A DNA stretch of 64,000 nt from Archangium gephyra (GTDB taxonomy: Bacteria > Myxococcota > Myxococcia > Myxococcales > Myxococcaceae). This document shows positions 45,337 to 55,505 of this stretch, piece by piece. Numbering within the stretch: the stretch's first letter is position 1; each line of letters opens with the position of its first letter. A program made the translations under genes and the position numbers. The notes beneath the pieces are model-generated. The model was not told the DNA's origin, did not search any database, and worked only from the letters and a program-made list of their open reading frames with translations. The stretch covers positions 55,277 to 119,276 of the forward strand of contig QFQP01000025.1 in assembly GCA_003243425.1 (NCBI GenBank), given 5' to 3'.

Positions 45337-45807
45337 ATGAGACGCGAAGCAGTGCTCGAGGCGAGCCGGAAGGGGTGTTCGGTCGCCGGCGCGCTGGACA
45401 TCATCGGCGAGCGCTGGACGATGCTCGTCATCCGCGAGGCGTTCCTCGGGCTGCGCCGCTTCGACGACTTTCAGATCGCCATCGGCTGCGCGCGCAACGT
45501 GCTCACCGCGCGGCTGGCGCGGCTCGTCGAAGCCGGGGTGCTGCAGCGCGTGCCCTACCGCGACGAAGGCCAGCGCGAGCGCCACGAATACCGACTGACG
45601 CCGGCGGGCCACGAGCTGTACCCGGTGCTGCAGGCGCTCCGTCAGTGGGGCGATCGCTGGGTGAACGACGGCGCGCCGCCCATCGAAGTGTTTCACCGTG
45701 ACTGCGGTTGCCCGGTTCACGCCGACGTGCGCTGCGTGAATGGCCACGGCCCGCTCATCGCGCGTGAAACCGACGTTCGGGTACTGAAGCGCCGACGCAG
45801 CCGGTGA
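45337..45807 (+). CDS. HxlR-family transcriptional regulator
   Basis: 156 residues with the HxlR winged helix (GALDIIGERWTMLVIREAFLGLRRFDDFQ, ARLVEAGVLQR, YRLTPAGHELYPVL). Cys14 lies just before the first helix, where thiol-sensing members such as HypR have their reactive cysteine. Four further cysteines cluster near the C terminus (DCGCPVHADVRC), possibly a metal site. It probably controls the divergent hydrolase. Confidence 0.92.
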   Translation: MRREAVLEASRKGCSVAGALDIIGERWTMLVIREAFLGLRRFDDFQIAIGCARNVLTARLARLVEAGVLQRVPYRDEGQRERHEYRLTPAGHELYPVLQALRQWGDRWVNDGAPPIEVFHRDCGCPVHADVRCVNGHGPLIARETDVRVLKRRRSR

Positions 45808-45820
45808 TACACGCCGCGGC

Positions 45821-46342
45821 ATGCGCGCGTGGCTGCTGTTCCTGGTGTTGACGACGTCGGGGGTCGCGAGTGCCGACCACTTCGTCACGGCGACGTTCTT
45901 CCAACGACACGAACTCAGAACGCTCACCTCGGGCTCGGTCATCGGGCCCGGCGTGGGGTGGGCGTGGTTCCCGCACGCCAACTTCGGGGTGGGCGCCGGT
46001 GCACGTTTCGGTGCGCCGCTGCTCGCGCTGCGACCCAACATCGAAGGCTACGTGCGCGGGGTGATGACGGTGCCGGTGAAGTTCTGGTCACCGCTGCTCG
46101 GCGTGGAGTTCGGCTTCACCGCAGCGTGGGGCGCGCTGCGTTCGATTCGCCCGAGCGAACAACTGCAGCAGGAGCTGAACACCGATGGCCCGGTGTACTT
46201 CGCGATGCACACCGAGTTGCTCCGCTTCATCTTCGGTCGCTTCGTAGTGAGCGCGATGGGGCTGCAGGTCGGCACCGCAATGCCGCCCGGCGCCGCGCTG
46301 CGTGTTCAGTTCGACTTCCTGACGGTGGGGGTGAAGCTGTGA
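45821..46342 (+). CDS. Putative outer-membrane or periplasmic beta protein
   Basis: 173 residues with a signal peptide (about 18 residues, SGVASA). The mature chain alternates hydrophobic and polar residues with Gly/Phe-rich strands (GVGWAWFPHANFGVGAGARFG; GFTAAWGALRS) as in small beta barrels. No named family. Its stop overlaps the peptidase start (GTGA), and it starts 13 bases after the HxlR gene. Confidence 0.65.
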   Translation: MRAWLLFLVLTTSGVASADHFVTATFFQRHELRTLTSGSVIGPGVGWAWFPHANFGVGAGARFGAPLLALRPNIEGYVRGVMTVPVKFWSPLLGVEFGFTAAWGALRSIRPSEQLQQELNTDGPVYFAMHTELLRFIFGRFVVSAMGLQVGTAMPPGAALRVQFDFLTVGVKL

Positions 46343-47307
46343 GGTACACCGTATTTCTATGTGTGCTGGCCGCGTGTGCGCCTTCGGTCGACGAGGCGAC
46401 GAAGACCGCCGCGCAGGAGCTCGCCGCGCAGGTCGACAAGGACCGCGTGTGGAACGACGTGCTGGCCTTGACGCAGCTGCACCGCAGCGACGTGAAGTTC
46501 GACTGCACGTCGTTGGAGCGACCGCCGGAGCACTGGTGCGAGCTGAGTCACGACGCCGCGCGCGACTTCATCGCGCAGCGCTTGCGCATGTTGGGGCTGG
46601 AGCCCATCGTCGACCCCAACGACACCAACCCTCCGACGGCGAACGTCTATGCCGAGATCCGCGGCGCCTCGCGGCCCGATGAGGTCGTCACCCTCGGCGC
46701 GCACTTCGACGCGTTCTACGAAGGCGCCGACGACAACAGCAGCTCGGTGGCGGTGATGCTCGAAGTGGCGCGGTTGGTGGCGCAGGCGCCGCGTGAACGC
46801 ACGGTGCGCGTCGTCGGCTACGACCTCGAAGAGTTCGGGTTGCTGGGCAGCACGCGCATGACGCGCAGCGCTTCCATCGCCTCGAAGACCCTGGCGCTCG
46901 ACTGCGTCGGCTACTCCGATTCGGCGCCGGGTTCACAGTCAGGCCTGCCGGGGTTTCCGCTGCCTGACATCGGCGACTTCCTCGCGGTCATCGGCAACGA
47001 GAAGTCGCGTGAATCGGTCGAGACCACGTTGCAGGTCACGCGCGGTGCTTCCGACATTCCGAAGGTGCTCAGCGTGATCGCGGCGGGGCGGGGTGACGGG
47101 CCGCTGGTGGGCAACCTGATGCGGAGCGATCACGCGCCGCTGTGGTTGGGTGGTCACGACGCGGTCTTCTTCACTGACACCGCGAACTTCAGGAACCCGA
47201 ACTACCACGAGGACACCGATCGTCCCGACACGCTGAACGCCGACTTCCTCGCGGGCGTGGCGCGGGTGAGCGTGATGACCATCTCGGCCTGGAGCGACGC
47301 GCGATGA
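46339..47307 (+). CDS. M28-family zinc aminopeptidase, lipoprotein
   Basis: 322 residues; lipobox VLAACA. The zinc ligands and catalytic acids of family M28 are visible: GAHFDAF, ADDNSSSVAV, DLEEFGLLGS, LDCVGYSD and PNYHEDTDRPDT. Such enzymes release N-terminal amino acids from peptides in the periplasm or outside. The GTG start overlaps the upstream gene by four bases, and the downstream beta protein overlaps its stop, making a tight three-gene unit. Confidence 0.92.
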   Translation: MRYTVFLCVLAACAPSVDEATKTAAQELAAQVDKDRVWNDVLALTQLHRSDVKFDCTSLERPPEHWCELSHDAARDFIAQRLRMLGLEPIVDPNDTNPPTANVYAEIRGASRPDEVVTLGAHFDAFYEGADDNSSSVAVMLEVARLVAQAPRERTVRVVGYDLEEFGLLGSTRMTRSASIASKTLALDCVGYSDSAPGSQSGLPGFPLPDIGDFLAVIGNEKSRESVETTLQVTRGASDIPKVLSVIAAGRGDGPLVGNLMRSDHAPLWLGGHDAVFFTDTANFRNPNYHEDTDRPDTLNADFLAGVARVSVMTISAWSDAR

Positions 47308-47822
47308 GAACGTTCGCTCTGGTCTTGCTGCTGTCGTCCCTGGCCTTCGCCGAATCTCAACCGGAGCCGCGGCTCGCGATCGGCCTCAAGACGCTCGGCG
47401 GGCTGTCGCTCACGCAGGCGCGCACGCAAGGCGGGCTCGGTGGAGCGGTGTCAGCGGGGTGGAGGCTCGATCGCCACTGGCAGCTCAACGCCGACTTCGC
47501 GTGGCTGGTGGGGCTCGGCTCGAACACCCTGCTGCGCGTCGGCGCCGGTTGGCAGCCCGACCACGCGATGTGGCGGCCGATGCTTCGTGCCGATGTCGAG
47601 CTCGGCTTCGGTGGTTCGCTCGACTTCTCCGTCGGCGACGCACTGCCTCCGCGCGGGCCCACGGTGGGGCTCACGCTGGGCGTCGCGCCGCTCCGGTGGG
47701 CGTTCGACTGGTGCATCGTTTCGCTGATGGAACTGCATGGCGGCGTGGCTACGGAGTTCGTCGCAGTCGGTGGCCGGTTCAGCCTCACCTTGCTGGCGCT
47801 CTCGGTGCCGATTCACCTCTAG
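47304..47822 (+). CDS. Putative outer-membrane beta protein
   Basis: 172 residues with a signal peptide (ending AFAES). Amphipathic Gly-rich strands (LAIGLKTLGGLSL; GAVSAGWRLDRHWQLNADFAWLVGLG; FSVGDALPP) suggest a beta barrel. ATGA overlap with the peptidase. It is followed 10 bases later by the Cys-repeat gene. Paralogous in style, but not clearly in sequence, to the gene at 45821. Confidence 0.65.
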   Translation: MRTFALVLLLSSLAFAESQPEPRLAIGLKTLGGLSLTQARTQGGLGGAVSAGWRLDRHWQLNADFAWLVGLGSNTLLRVGAGWQPDHAMWRPMLRADVELGFGGSLDFSVGDALPPRGPTVGLTLGVAPLRWAFDWCIVSLMELHGGVATEFVAVGGRFSLTLLALSVPIHL

Positions 47823-47832
47823 GCTCGCCGCC

Positions 47833-48162
47833 ATGCGCTCCGCACTGCTGCTGCTCACGCTGCTCTCGTTGCCCGCCTTCGCCGACTGCTACTCAGACTC
47901 GGAATGCGGTGGTGGAAAGTGCCGGAGCAACACGTGCACGACTGCGGGAGGCCAGTGCTACGCGGACTCTGAATGTCCCGGCGGGAAATGCCGAAGCAAC
48001 CGGTGCACCACCGCCGGAGGCCAGTGCTACGCGGACTCCGAATGCGGCGGCGGAAAGTGCCGGAGCAACAAGTGCACGACGGCGGGAGGCGCCTGCTACG
48101 CCGACTCTGAATGCCCCGGCGGCAGATGCCGAAGCAACAGGTGCACGACCGGGCGCCCGTGA
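47833..48162 (+). CDS. Secreted Cys-rich tandem-repeat protein
   Basis: 109 residues: signal peptide (to Ala17), then four copies of a 23-residue unit CYxDSECxGGxCRSNxCTTAGG, each with four cysteines in spacing C-x5-C-x4-C-x4-C, like small disulphide knots. The unit is nearly identical at DNA level. No known function; candidates are an adhesive or structural surface protein or an inhibitor. Confidence 0.75.
   Translation: MRSALLLLTLLSLPAFADCYSDSECGGGKCRSNTCTTAGGQCYADSECPGGKCRSNRCTTAGGQCYADSECGGGKCRSNKCTTAGGACYADSECPGGRCRSNRCTTGRP
47887..48159 (+). repeat. Four 69-base tandem repeats inside the Cys-rich gene
   Basis: The 69-base unit is repeated with few changes, the fourth copy being slightly shortened at its end. 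The near identity implies recent expansion by slippage or unequal crossover. Confidence 0.75.
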
Positions 48163-48178
48163 GCCCGTGCAGACGTCG

Positions 48179-49855
48179 TCACTTCTTTCCGATGAAGCGC
48201 TTGATTGAGATCTTCCGGAAGCCCGTCCACGACTGACGAACGACCGCGGTGCTGAACAAGAAGATCGTCGCCGCGATGCCGAACACGCCGAGCAGTGGAA
48301 TGCCCCACAACTCCAGCGGCTTCCCGGCGAACGAAATGAACGTGCCGATGATGAAGCCGCAGGCACACAAGCCGGCAAAGGTGACCACCGCGAACGCGCG
48401 GATCGAGTTGTTCAACTCGTCCATCTGGTCGCCCTTCACGGTGACCGTGAACTTCCCGCTCTCGAGGTCGAGGAGGATCTGCTGCAGCTGCATCGGCATC
48501 TCGTCGGCGGCGCCCTGCAGGCGGAGCAACGTCTTCATCAGGCCGCCCTGCATCTGCGTGGGATCGTAGCGATCGCTGAGCAGCCGCTTGGCGTACGGGA
48601 GGAAGATCTCGCCGATCGGCATGTCGGGGTACAGCGAGCGGAGGATGCCTTCGACGGCGATCGCCGCGCGCGAGAGGATCGCGAACTCCTTGGGAATGCG
48701 GATGCGGTACTTCACCGCGAGGTTGAGGATGTCGGCGAGCAGGTGCTTGCTGTCGACGTCTTTCAACGACGTCGGCAGGTAGGTGCCGAGTATCGCGTCG
48801 ATGTCGGTGCGGAACGCCATCATGTTGGTGCGCGCGTCGGGCGTGCCCATGCGGTACAGAATTCGCGCCGCGGTCTCGCTGTCCTTGAGGCCGATGGCGA
48901 GCACCAGCTGCACCAGGGTGTCCTGCATCTGGCGGGTGACGCGGCCCACCAGCCCGAAGTCGATGAGCCCCAGCACCGGCCCCGGGAGCACGAGCAGATT
49001 TCCCGGGTGTGGGTCGCCGTGGAACAGCCCGTCTTCGAACAGTTGCTTGAAGGCGCCCGCGAGGATCGTCTTGGCGAGAGTCTTCTTTCCTTCTTCGTCG
49101 AGGTCTGCGTGCGAGAGCTTGGGCGCGTCCATGAACTCCATGGTGAGCACCGTGCGCGCGGTGAGCTCGTCGTACACGCGGGGGATCCTGGTGTGCGTGA
49201 CGCCCTCGTAGTTGCGGAAGAACGCGCGGATGTTCCCGGCCTCGTTGAGGAAGTCGAGCTCCTCGTGAACGGCCTTGTCGAACTCTTCGATGATGCCGGT
49301 GGGCGTGTAGACGCCGACCTCTTCGATCACCGCTTCGAGCGCGCGCGCGACGTAGTGCAGCACCGACAGGTCGGCGCGGAGCTGCTCGGTGATGCCGGGC
49401 CGCTGCACCTTCACGATCACCTCTTCGCCGCTCCTGGTCTTCGCGCGGTGGGCCTGCGCCATCGACGCGGCGGCCAGCGGCTGCACCTGGAACTCCGAGA
49501 ACAGCTCGTCGATGCCCTTGCCGAACGCTTCCTGAATCTGCGCCTGCACGTGCTCGAAGGGAACCGGCGGCACCTTGTCCTGCAGCGTCGAGAGCTCCTC
49601 GATCCACTCGCTGGGCAGGAGGTCGGCGCGCGTCGACAGCACCTGACCCAGCTTCACGAACGTGGGGCCCAGCTCGGCGAGCATCAGCTTGAAGCGATGC
49701 GCAGCGGTGGCGCTCTTCGCCGTCTCGGACACGTCGTCCTTCGCGTCGTTCTTCCCGATGCCCGAGCGTTGAAGCAGGTCCGCAAAGCCGTAACGGCCGG
49801 CGATCATCGAGATCTGCCGCACCCGATTCAGGTCTTGAAATGCTTCGCGAATCAC
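48179..49855 (-). CDS. ABC1/UbiB-family atypical kinase
   Basis: 558 residues with the UbiB marks KLGQVLSTRADLLP (KxGQ), AAASMAQAH (Ala-rich nucleotide loop), VKVQRPGI, FHGDPHPGN and LIDFGLVG. Two C-terminal transmembrane helices (about 500-545) anchor it. Relatives support ubiquinone or other isoprenoid lipid handling as ATPases. The GTG at 49855 is inferred from the family N terminus. Confidence 0.9.
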   Translation of the reverse strand: MIREAFQDLNRVRQISMIAGRYGFADLLQRSGIGKNDAKDDVSETAKSATAAHRFKLMLAELGPTFVKLGQVLSTRADLLPSEWIEELSTLQDKVPPVPFEHVQAQIQEAFGKGIDELFSEFQVQPLAAASMAQAHRAKTRSGEEVIVKVQRPGITEQLRADLSVLHYVARALEAVIEEVGVYTPTGIIEEFDKAVHEELDFLNEAGNIRAFFRNYEGVTHTRIPRVYDELTARTVLTMEFMDAPKLSHADLDEEGKKTLAKTILAGAFKQLFEDGLFHGDPHPGNLLVLPGPVLGLIDFGLVGRVTRQMQDTLVQLVLAIGLKDSETAARILYRMGTPDARTNMMAFRTDIDAILGTYLPTSLKDVDSKHLLADILNLAVKYRIRIPKEFAILSRAAIAVEGILRSLYPDMPIGEIFLPYAKRLLSDRYDPTQMQGGLMKTLLRLQGAADEMPMQLQQILLDLESGKFTVTVKGDQMDELNNSIRAFAVVTFAGLCACGFIIGTFISFAGKPLELWGIPLLGVFGIAATIFLFSTAVVRQSWTGFRKISIKRFIGKK

Positions 49856-49918
49856 GCGGGCAACTGACCACGGGTTCCACGGGGCAGCAAACTGCCGGCC
49901 GACTACGCTGCGCGCCTC

Positions 49919-51625
49919 ATGCACATTTCGAGACGTGGTCTTCTTGCCGTGTCTGCTGCTGCGCCGCTGGCTCCGAAAGTGGCGCTGGGCGCGGCCACCG
50001 TTCCGGTCCCCGACTATCTGATCACGCGCCTGCAGCAGCACGGCGTGAAGCACCTGTTCGGCGTGCCCGGGGCGACGTGCGACGCGTTGTTCGCCGCCGC
50101 CGCGTCGGTGCTCGACGTGGTCGTCACCGCGAGTGATCTCGAGGCCGGCTACGCAGCCGACGCGTACGCCCGTGTCAAAGGGCTGTCGGCGGTGTCGGTG
50201 ACCTATGGCGTGGGCACGCTGAGCCTCATCGCGCCGATCGCCGGTGCGTTCGTCGAGCGCAGCCCGGTGGTGATCATCAACGGCGGTCCCAGCGCGGAAG
50301 ATCTCCGCATTCAGAAGGAAGCGGGTTCGCTGTTCAGTCACTCGAACGGCAGGGAGAAGTCGGACCTCACCATGTTCCGTGAAGTGACCGCGTACGCGGG
50401 GCGCGCGGCGACTCCGGACGAAGTGCCGAAGGTCGTCGATGCTGCGTTGACGGCGGCGCTGACGCAGCAACGGCCGGCCTACATCGAGATCGCCAAGCAC
50501 CTGTGGGACGCGAAGTGTGCGGCGCCCGGCGACGCGTTGACCCCGACGATCGCGCCGAGCGGTCAGGAGGCGCAGCTGGCCTCGAAGCTCCAGGCCACGC
50601 TCGCGGCGGCGAAGAAGCCCGCGGTGCTCGTGGGCATCGAAGTGCAGCGCCTGGGCCTCGTGGACCAGGTCACGAAGTTCCTCTCGATGACCGGGCTCCC
50701 GTGGGCCACGACGTTCCTGGCGAAGGGCGTGTTGAGCGAGAAGACGCCAGGCTTCGTCGGCGTGTACGGCGGAGAACGCTCGACGCCCGAGGCGAAGCGG
50801 TTGATTGAAGACGCCGACGCGGTGCTGGCGCTCGGGCCCATTCTCGGCCGCCAATACCGACGGCTGGCGACGAAGGGCACCGCGATGGTGGCCGTCGACG
50901 GTGCAGTGCGTATCGGCAAGCAGACGACCAACGCCGCGTTGGCGCACCTGATGGCTGCGTTGTCGTCGCTCACGTGGACGAAGGCGAGCGCCGCCTCACT
51001 CGCTGACCTGTCGTTCGACGCGCGCCGCGCATCGCTGAAGGCGACAGCGAAGACGAGCAAGGCGCTCACCTACGACGAAGTGCTGAGCGCGGTGAGCAAG
51101 TCTCTCGACGACGAGTCGTTCGTCGTCACCGACACCAGCCTCAGCATGTACCCGGCGGCGGAGCTCGATCTCTCACGTGGCTCGTCTTTCATGTGCAACG
51201 CGGTGTGGCAGGCGATCGGCTTCTCGGTCGCCGCGTCGGTCGGCGTGGCGATCGCCGGCTCGAAGCGACCGCTCGTCATCTGTGGCGACGGTGGCTTTCA
51301 GATGACCGCGCAGGCGCTGTCGACGATGGCGCGACGTCAGCTGCCGTGTACGGTGCTGGTGCTCGACAACGCGATCTATGGAATCGAGCAATTCCTGCTC
51401 GACGCCTCTTTCTTCAAGGACGGCAGCAGGCCGCCGAAGAAGTACCTCGAGCTGAACGCGTGGAAGTACACGCAGCTGGCCACGGCCTTCGGGGTCGCGA
51501 ACACCGCCGCGGTCGCCACTGTCGAGCAGCTGACGAGTGCGTTGGCTGCCGCGAAGTCGGCGAAGGGCCCGACGCTCATTCAAGTCGCGCTGTCACCGCG
51601 TGATCTCCCGGCGGGGCTCTCATGA
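49919..51625 (+). CDS. Tat-exported thiamine-diphosphate 2-oxo-acid decarboxylase
   Basis: 568 residues. A twin-arginine signal (SRRGLLAVSAAAP) precedes a complete TPP enzyme of the indolepyruvate/phenylpyruvate decarboxylase type: GVKHLFGVPG, catalytic Glu75 in DLEAGYAADAYAR, TYGVGTLSLIAPIAGAF, and the TPP/Mg site GDGGFQMTAQAL ... NAIYGIE. Decarboxylases of this type are normally cytoplasmic, so export with bound cofactor is unusual. It is translationally coupled (ATGA) to the D-amino-acid oxidase, whose 2-oxo-acid product it could use. Confidence 0.85.
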   Translation: MHISRRGLLAVSAAAPLAPKVALGAATVPVPDYLITRLQQHGVKHLFGVPGATCDALFAAAASVLDVVVTASDLEAGYAADAYARVKGLSAVSVTYGVGTLSLIAPIAGAFVERSPVVIINGGPSAEDLRIQKEAGSLFSHSNGREKSDLTMFREVTAYAGRAATPDEVPKVVDAALTAALTQQRPAYIEIAKHLWDAKCAAPGDALTPTIAPSGQEAQLASKLQATLAAAKKPAVLVGIEVQRLGLVDQVTKFLSMTGLPWATTFLAKGVLSEKTPGFVGVYGGERSTPEAKRLIEDADAVLALGPILGRQYRRLATKGTAMVAVDGAVRIGKQTTNAALAHLMAALSSLTWTKASAASLADLSFDARRASLKATAKTSKALTYDEVLSAVSKSLDDESFVVTDTSLSMYPAAELDLSRGSSFMCNAVWQAIGFSVAASVGVAIAGSKRPLVICGDGGFQMTAQALSTMARRQLPCTVLVLDNAIYGIEQFLLDASFFKDGSRPPKKYLELNAWKYTQLATAFGVANTAAVATVEQLTSALAAAKSAKGPTLIQVALSPRDLPAGLS

Positions 51626-52761
51626 TCTCCCGGCGCGTGTTGTTGCAGTCGGCCGTGGCGTTCAGTGCCTTCGGCGACGAGCTGCCGTTGCTGCGCACCG
51701 ACGGAACGTTGCCTGACCCGGCGTTCGACGCGCTGCGCCCGGTGAACCCGTACGTGGTCGGCGTGCGACCGCATCGACTCGGCGGGGTGCGGCTCGAGGC
51801 GGAGGCGCTCGGTTCCAAACGCGTCATTCACAACTACGGCCACGGCGGCGGCGGCATCACGTTGAGCTGGGGTTGCGCCGCGCGCGTGGTGTCGATGCTC
51901 GAGAAGTCACCGCCGAAGTCGGTCGCGATTCTCGGCGCTGGCGTCATCGGGCTGACCACGGCCACCGAGTTGCTGCGCCGCTTTCCGAAGCTCCAGGTCA
52001 CCATCTACGCGAAGGACCTCGATCCACGTTCGACGACGTCATGGGTCGCCGGCGGTCAGTTCGAGCCGTCAGGCATCTACAAGGAATACGAGAAGGCCTC
52101 GCGACGCGAAGAGTTCCACGCGCTCATGCGCGCGTCGCACCTGCGCGTGAAGGCGTTGCAGAACGGCGGCGATCGCCAGCGCTACGGCATCGCCGAGCGG
52201 AAGAACTACACGCTCGATCACGAGATCCCCGGCTTCGACAAGCACACGCCGCGCGACGTGGTGCCGGCGTTCAAACGGGGGCGGTTGCCGTTCAAGTCGC
52301 TCAACGTCGTCGGCCGCGAGTACACGACGTGGCTGCAGAACCCCACGCTCTTGCTGCCTGCGTTGATCGAAGACCTGAAGAACTCGGGCGTGAAGTTCGT
52401 GGCGAAGACGTTCGCCTCACGTGACGAGGTCGCCGCGTTGCCCGACGAGGTGATCGTCAACTGCACAGGCCTGGGCGCGAAGACGCTGTTCAACGACGAC
52501 AAGCTGGTCCCGCAGCGCGGACACCTCGTCGTGCTGCAGAAGACCGACCCGCGGCAGTTCTACTTTTTCAGCGGCGGCTGCTCGAACTTCGCAATCGCCT
52601 ACGTGTTCTGTCGTCAGGACGACGTGGTCATCGGCGGGAGCGTGGTCGCGAACGAAACAGAACCCGGCGTCACCGATTCGGACTCGGCGACGTTCGAACG
52701 CATCTTGCGGAACGCGAAGGTGCTGTTCGGTGGGCAACCCGAGGCGTGTGAGAAGAAATGA
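51622..52761 (+). CDS. Tat-exported, circularly permuted D-amino-acid oxidase-like flavoenzyme
   Basis: 379 residues; twin-arginine signal SRRVLLQSAVAF. Canonical D-amino-acid oxidase begins with the FAD Rossmann motif and ends with the HNYGHGGxG block. Here VGVRPHR...VRLE and VIHNYGHGGGG (68-78) come first, and the GAGVIG Rossmann motif (105-110), VNCTGLGAK and IGGSVVANE follow. The order is therefore permuted. Arg49 matches the substrate-carboxylate-binding arginine (Arg283 of the human enzyme). Likely converts a D-amino acid to a 2-oxo acid, H2O2 and ammonia in the periplasm. Confidence 0.85.
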   Translation: MISRRVLLQSAVAFSAFGDELPLLRTDGTLPDPAFDALRPVNPYVVGVRPHRLGGVRLEAEALGSKRVIHNYGHGGGGITLSWGCAARVVSMLEKSPPKSVAILGAGVIGLTTATELLRRFPKLQVTIYAKDLDPRSTTSWVAGGQFEPSGIYKEYEKASRREEFHALMRASHLRVKALQNGGDRQRYGIAERKNYTLDHEIPGFDKHTPRDVVPAFKRGRLPFKSLNVVGREYTTWLQNPTLLLPALIEDLKNSGVKFVAKTFASRDEVAALPDEVIVNCTGLGAKTLFNDDKLVPQRGHLVVLQKTDPRQFYFFSGGCSNFAIAYVFCRQDDVVIGGSVVANETEPGVTDSDSATFERILRNAKVLFGGQPEACEKK

Positions 52762-53871
52762 ACTGGCGATGGCTGGTGCTGCTGTTCGTTGGTTGTGCGT
52801 CGTCGAAGTCGACGGTGGTGTTGAACGTTCCCGCGAATGCCGTGGTGTCGACCATTCGCTTCACCGACGCGGAGATCGCCGCCAACGCGCATCGTGACAT
52901 CTCGAAGTTCTACGAATGGCTCGAGCGGGTGGAGGTGCAGCCGCGCGAGTTCACGGTCGAAGCGCCGGTGACGTTGAAGGTGAGCGTCGACACCACGGGC
53001 GCAGGCTTCGAGGCGCTGCTCGAAGACGGCACGTTGCTTCGAGTTCCGAAGTCTTCCCGCGTCACCGAGACCATCACCGTCAAGCCGCGCACGCCGCGCG
53101 ACGCGTGTTCAGGGCCGCGGCTCGAGAAGCGCTCGCTCGAAGGTCGGGAACTCTGCGTGTACCTGCCGGTCGACTACTCGCCGCAGCAGAAGTACCCGGT
53201 GGTCTTCGTGTTCCCCGGCTTCTCGGGCAAGGCGGCGCAGAACGACGGCTTCTCGGCGCGTGCGCTGTTCGAGAAGCGGCCGGTGATTCTCGTGGGCGTC
53301 GAGACGCGGGTTCCCCAGGGCACCGCGTACCTGAACGGCGAATGGGAGAAGTACGTCGTCGAGCGCGTCATTCCTGAGATCGATCGCCTCTACCCAACCA
53401 ACGGCAGGCGCGCGGCGTTCGGTCACTCGACCGGCGGTTGGAATGCGCTGTCACTCGCGGTGCGGCACCCGGAGCTCTTCGTGGCCATCGGCGCGAGCTC
53501 GCCGGACCCGCTCGACTTCGATCCCTGGCTCGCGAAGGGCGGGGCGCGTTGGTTCCACTGGCAGCGCGCAGAGCAGCGCCTGGGAGGCCGTGGCCAGTTC
53601 ACCAGCTGGGCGTCGAGCTGGTCTGATGGCAAGCCGCTGTTCGACGGCAACGGTGTCGTCGACGCCGAGGTGCTCGCGAAGTGGAAGCGCGAGAGCCCGT
53701 TGGCGCGGCTCGATCAGCAGAAGGTGCCGATGTTCATCACCGCGGGCCGCAAGGACATGTTCGGTCTCTTCGAGCCCACCGAGCGCTTCGTCGAAGCCGC
53801 GCGCGCGAAGAAGCTCGACGTGACCTGGGCGCCCACCGAACTCGACCACTTCGGCGAGACCGAAGCGCGCT

Positions 53872-54557
<686 letters not shown>

Positions 54558-54561
<4 letters not shown>

Positions 54562-54842
54562 GCCTCGGGCGTCAGCTTGTCGAGCGCCTGCTTCTCTTCG
54601 ATGTCGCCGACGATCTCGGTGAAGGAGAGCTGCTGTGTCTCTTCTTCTTCGAACTTCTTCTCGGGCGGCGCGGCCTTCGGCTTCTTCACCGCCGGCTTCA
54701 CCTTCTTCTTCGGCGCGGGCTTCGCGACCTTCTTCGGCGCGGCCTTCTTCGCCACGACCTTCTTCTTCGGCGCGACCTTCTTCGCCTTCTTCGCCACGAC
54801 CTTCTTCTTCGGAGCAGCCTTCGTCTTCTTGCGAGTCGCCAT
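54558..54842 (-). CDS. Histone H1-like Lys/Ala/Pro-rich DNA-binding protein
   Basis: 94 residues; the first 62 are repeats of AAPKKK/VVAKKA, very basic, as in eukaryote-type histone H1 tails and bacterial H1-like proteins. The remaining 30 residues are acidic and end KQALDKLTPEA, giving a separate acidic tail. Nucleic-acid binding is inferred from composition. Overlaps a GNAT acetyltransferase gene. Confidence 0.8.
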
Positions 54843-54887
54843 GGCGCGTGAGCCTGTCAGAGCGTCTTCAAGAACTGGAGAAGAACC

Positions 54888-55505
54888 TCATTGCCCGGGC
54901 TCGACCGGCCGCGGCCGCAGCATGAAGGCCACCACGGCGAGGAACGCGGCGAGCGCCAGCGCCACCCCGGCCACCGTCGCGTACGTGCTGCCCTCGCGCT
55001 GCTTCGGGAAGTACGAGTCCAACGGGCCCAGCACCGCGCGTTCCGGTGCATCTTCGAGGTACGTCACCGTGAGCAACGCTTCGCGGTGTCTCCGCCGGCT
55101 CTCGATGGCCTGCTGCCGAATCGACTCGCCACCGCCCAGCGAACCCATCGACTCGCTCAGCTCGAGCATCTCGTCGATCTGTCGAACCCGCTTCTCGAAG
55201 TCGTACGGTACGTCGAACGCATCGGTGCGCTCTGTGCCATTGGCGACGAAGCGGCACTTCACCGTCGACGAGGTGACGATCTCCGGCCCGCGGTGCACGA
55301 CGACGCCGCGGCGCGTCTTCGTCACGTAGCTGCTGGCGATCTGCGACACGTCGAGCACTTCACACGTCGACTTCTTTCCGCGCCGTTCGAACAACTGTCG
55401 CTTCTCATCGATGGCCGCCTGGTCGCGGTACCCCGAGAAGGCGAGCACGCCGAAGAGCAGCGCCAACACCACGAGTCCCACGCTCAGCTTCAACAGGAGC
55501 TTCAT
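54888..55505 (-). CDS. Membrane protein with DUF3592-like middle region
   Basis: 205 residues with a transmembrane helix at each end (about 7-26 and 175-195) and a roughly 140-residue domain between them with a beta-rich, charged character (KSTCEVLDVSQIAS ... VKCRFVANGTER). It resembles DUF3592 proteins, but the match is weak. Start ATG at 55505 overlaps the methyltransferase stop by four bases. Confidence 0.6.
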   Translation of the reverse strand: MKLLLKLSVGLVVLALLFGVLAFSGYRDQAAIDEKRQLFERRGKKSTCEVLDVSQIASSYVTKTRRGVVVHRGPEIVTSSTVKCRFVANGTERTDAFDVPYDFEKRVRQIDEMLELSESMGSLGGGESIRQQAIESRRRHREALLTVTYLEDAPERAVLGPLDSYFPKQREGSTYATVAGVALALAAFLAVVAFMLRPRPVEPGQ

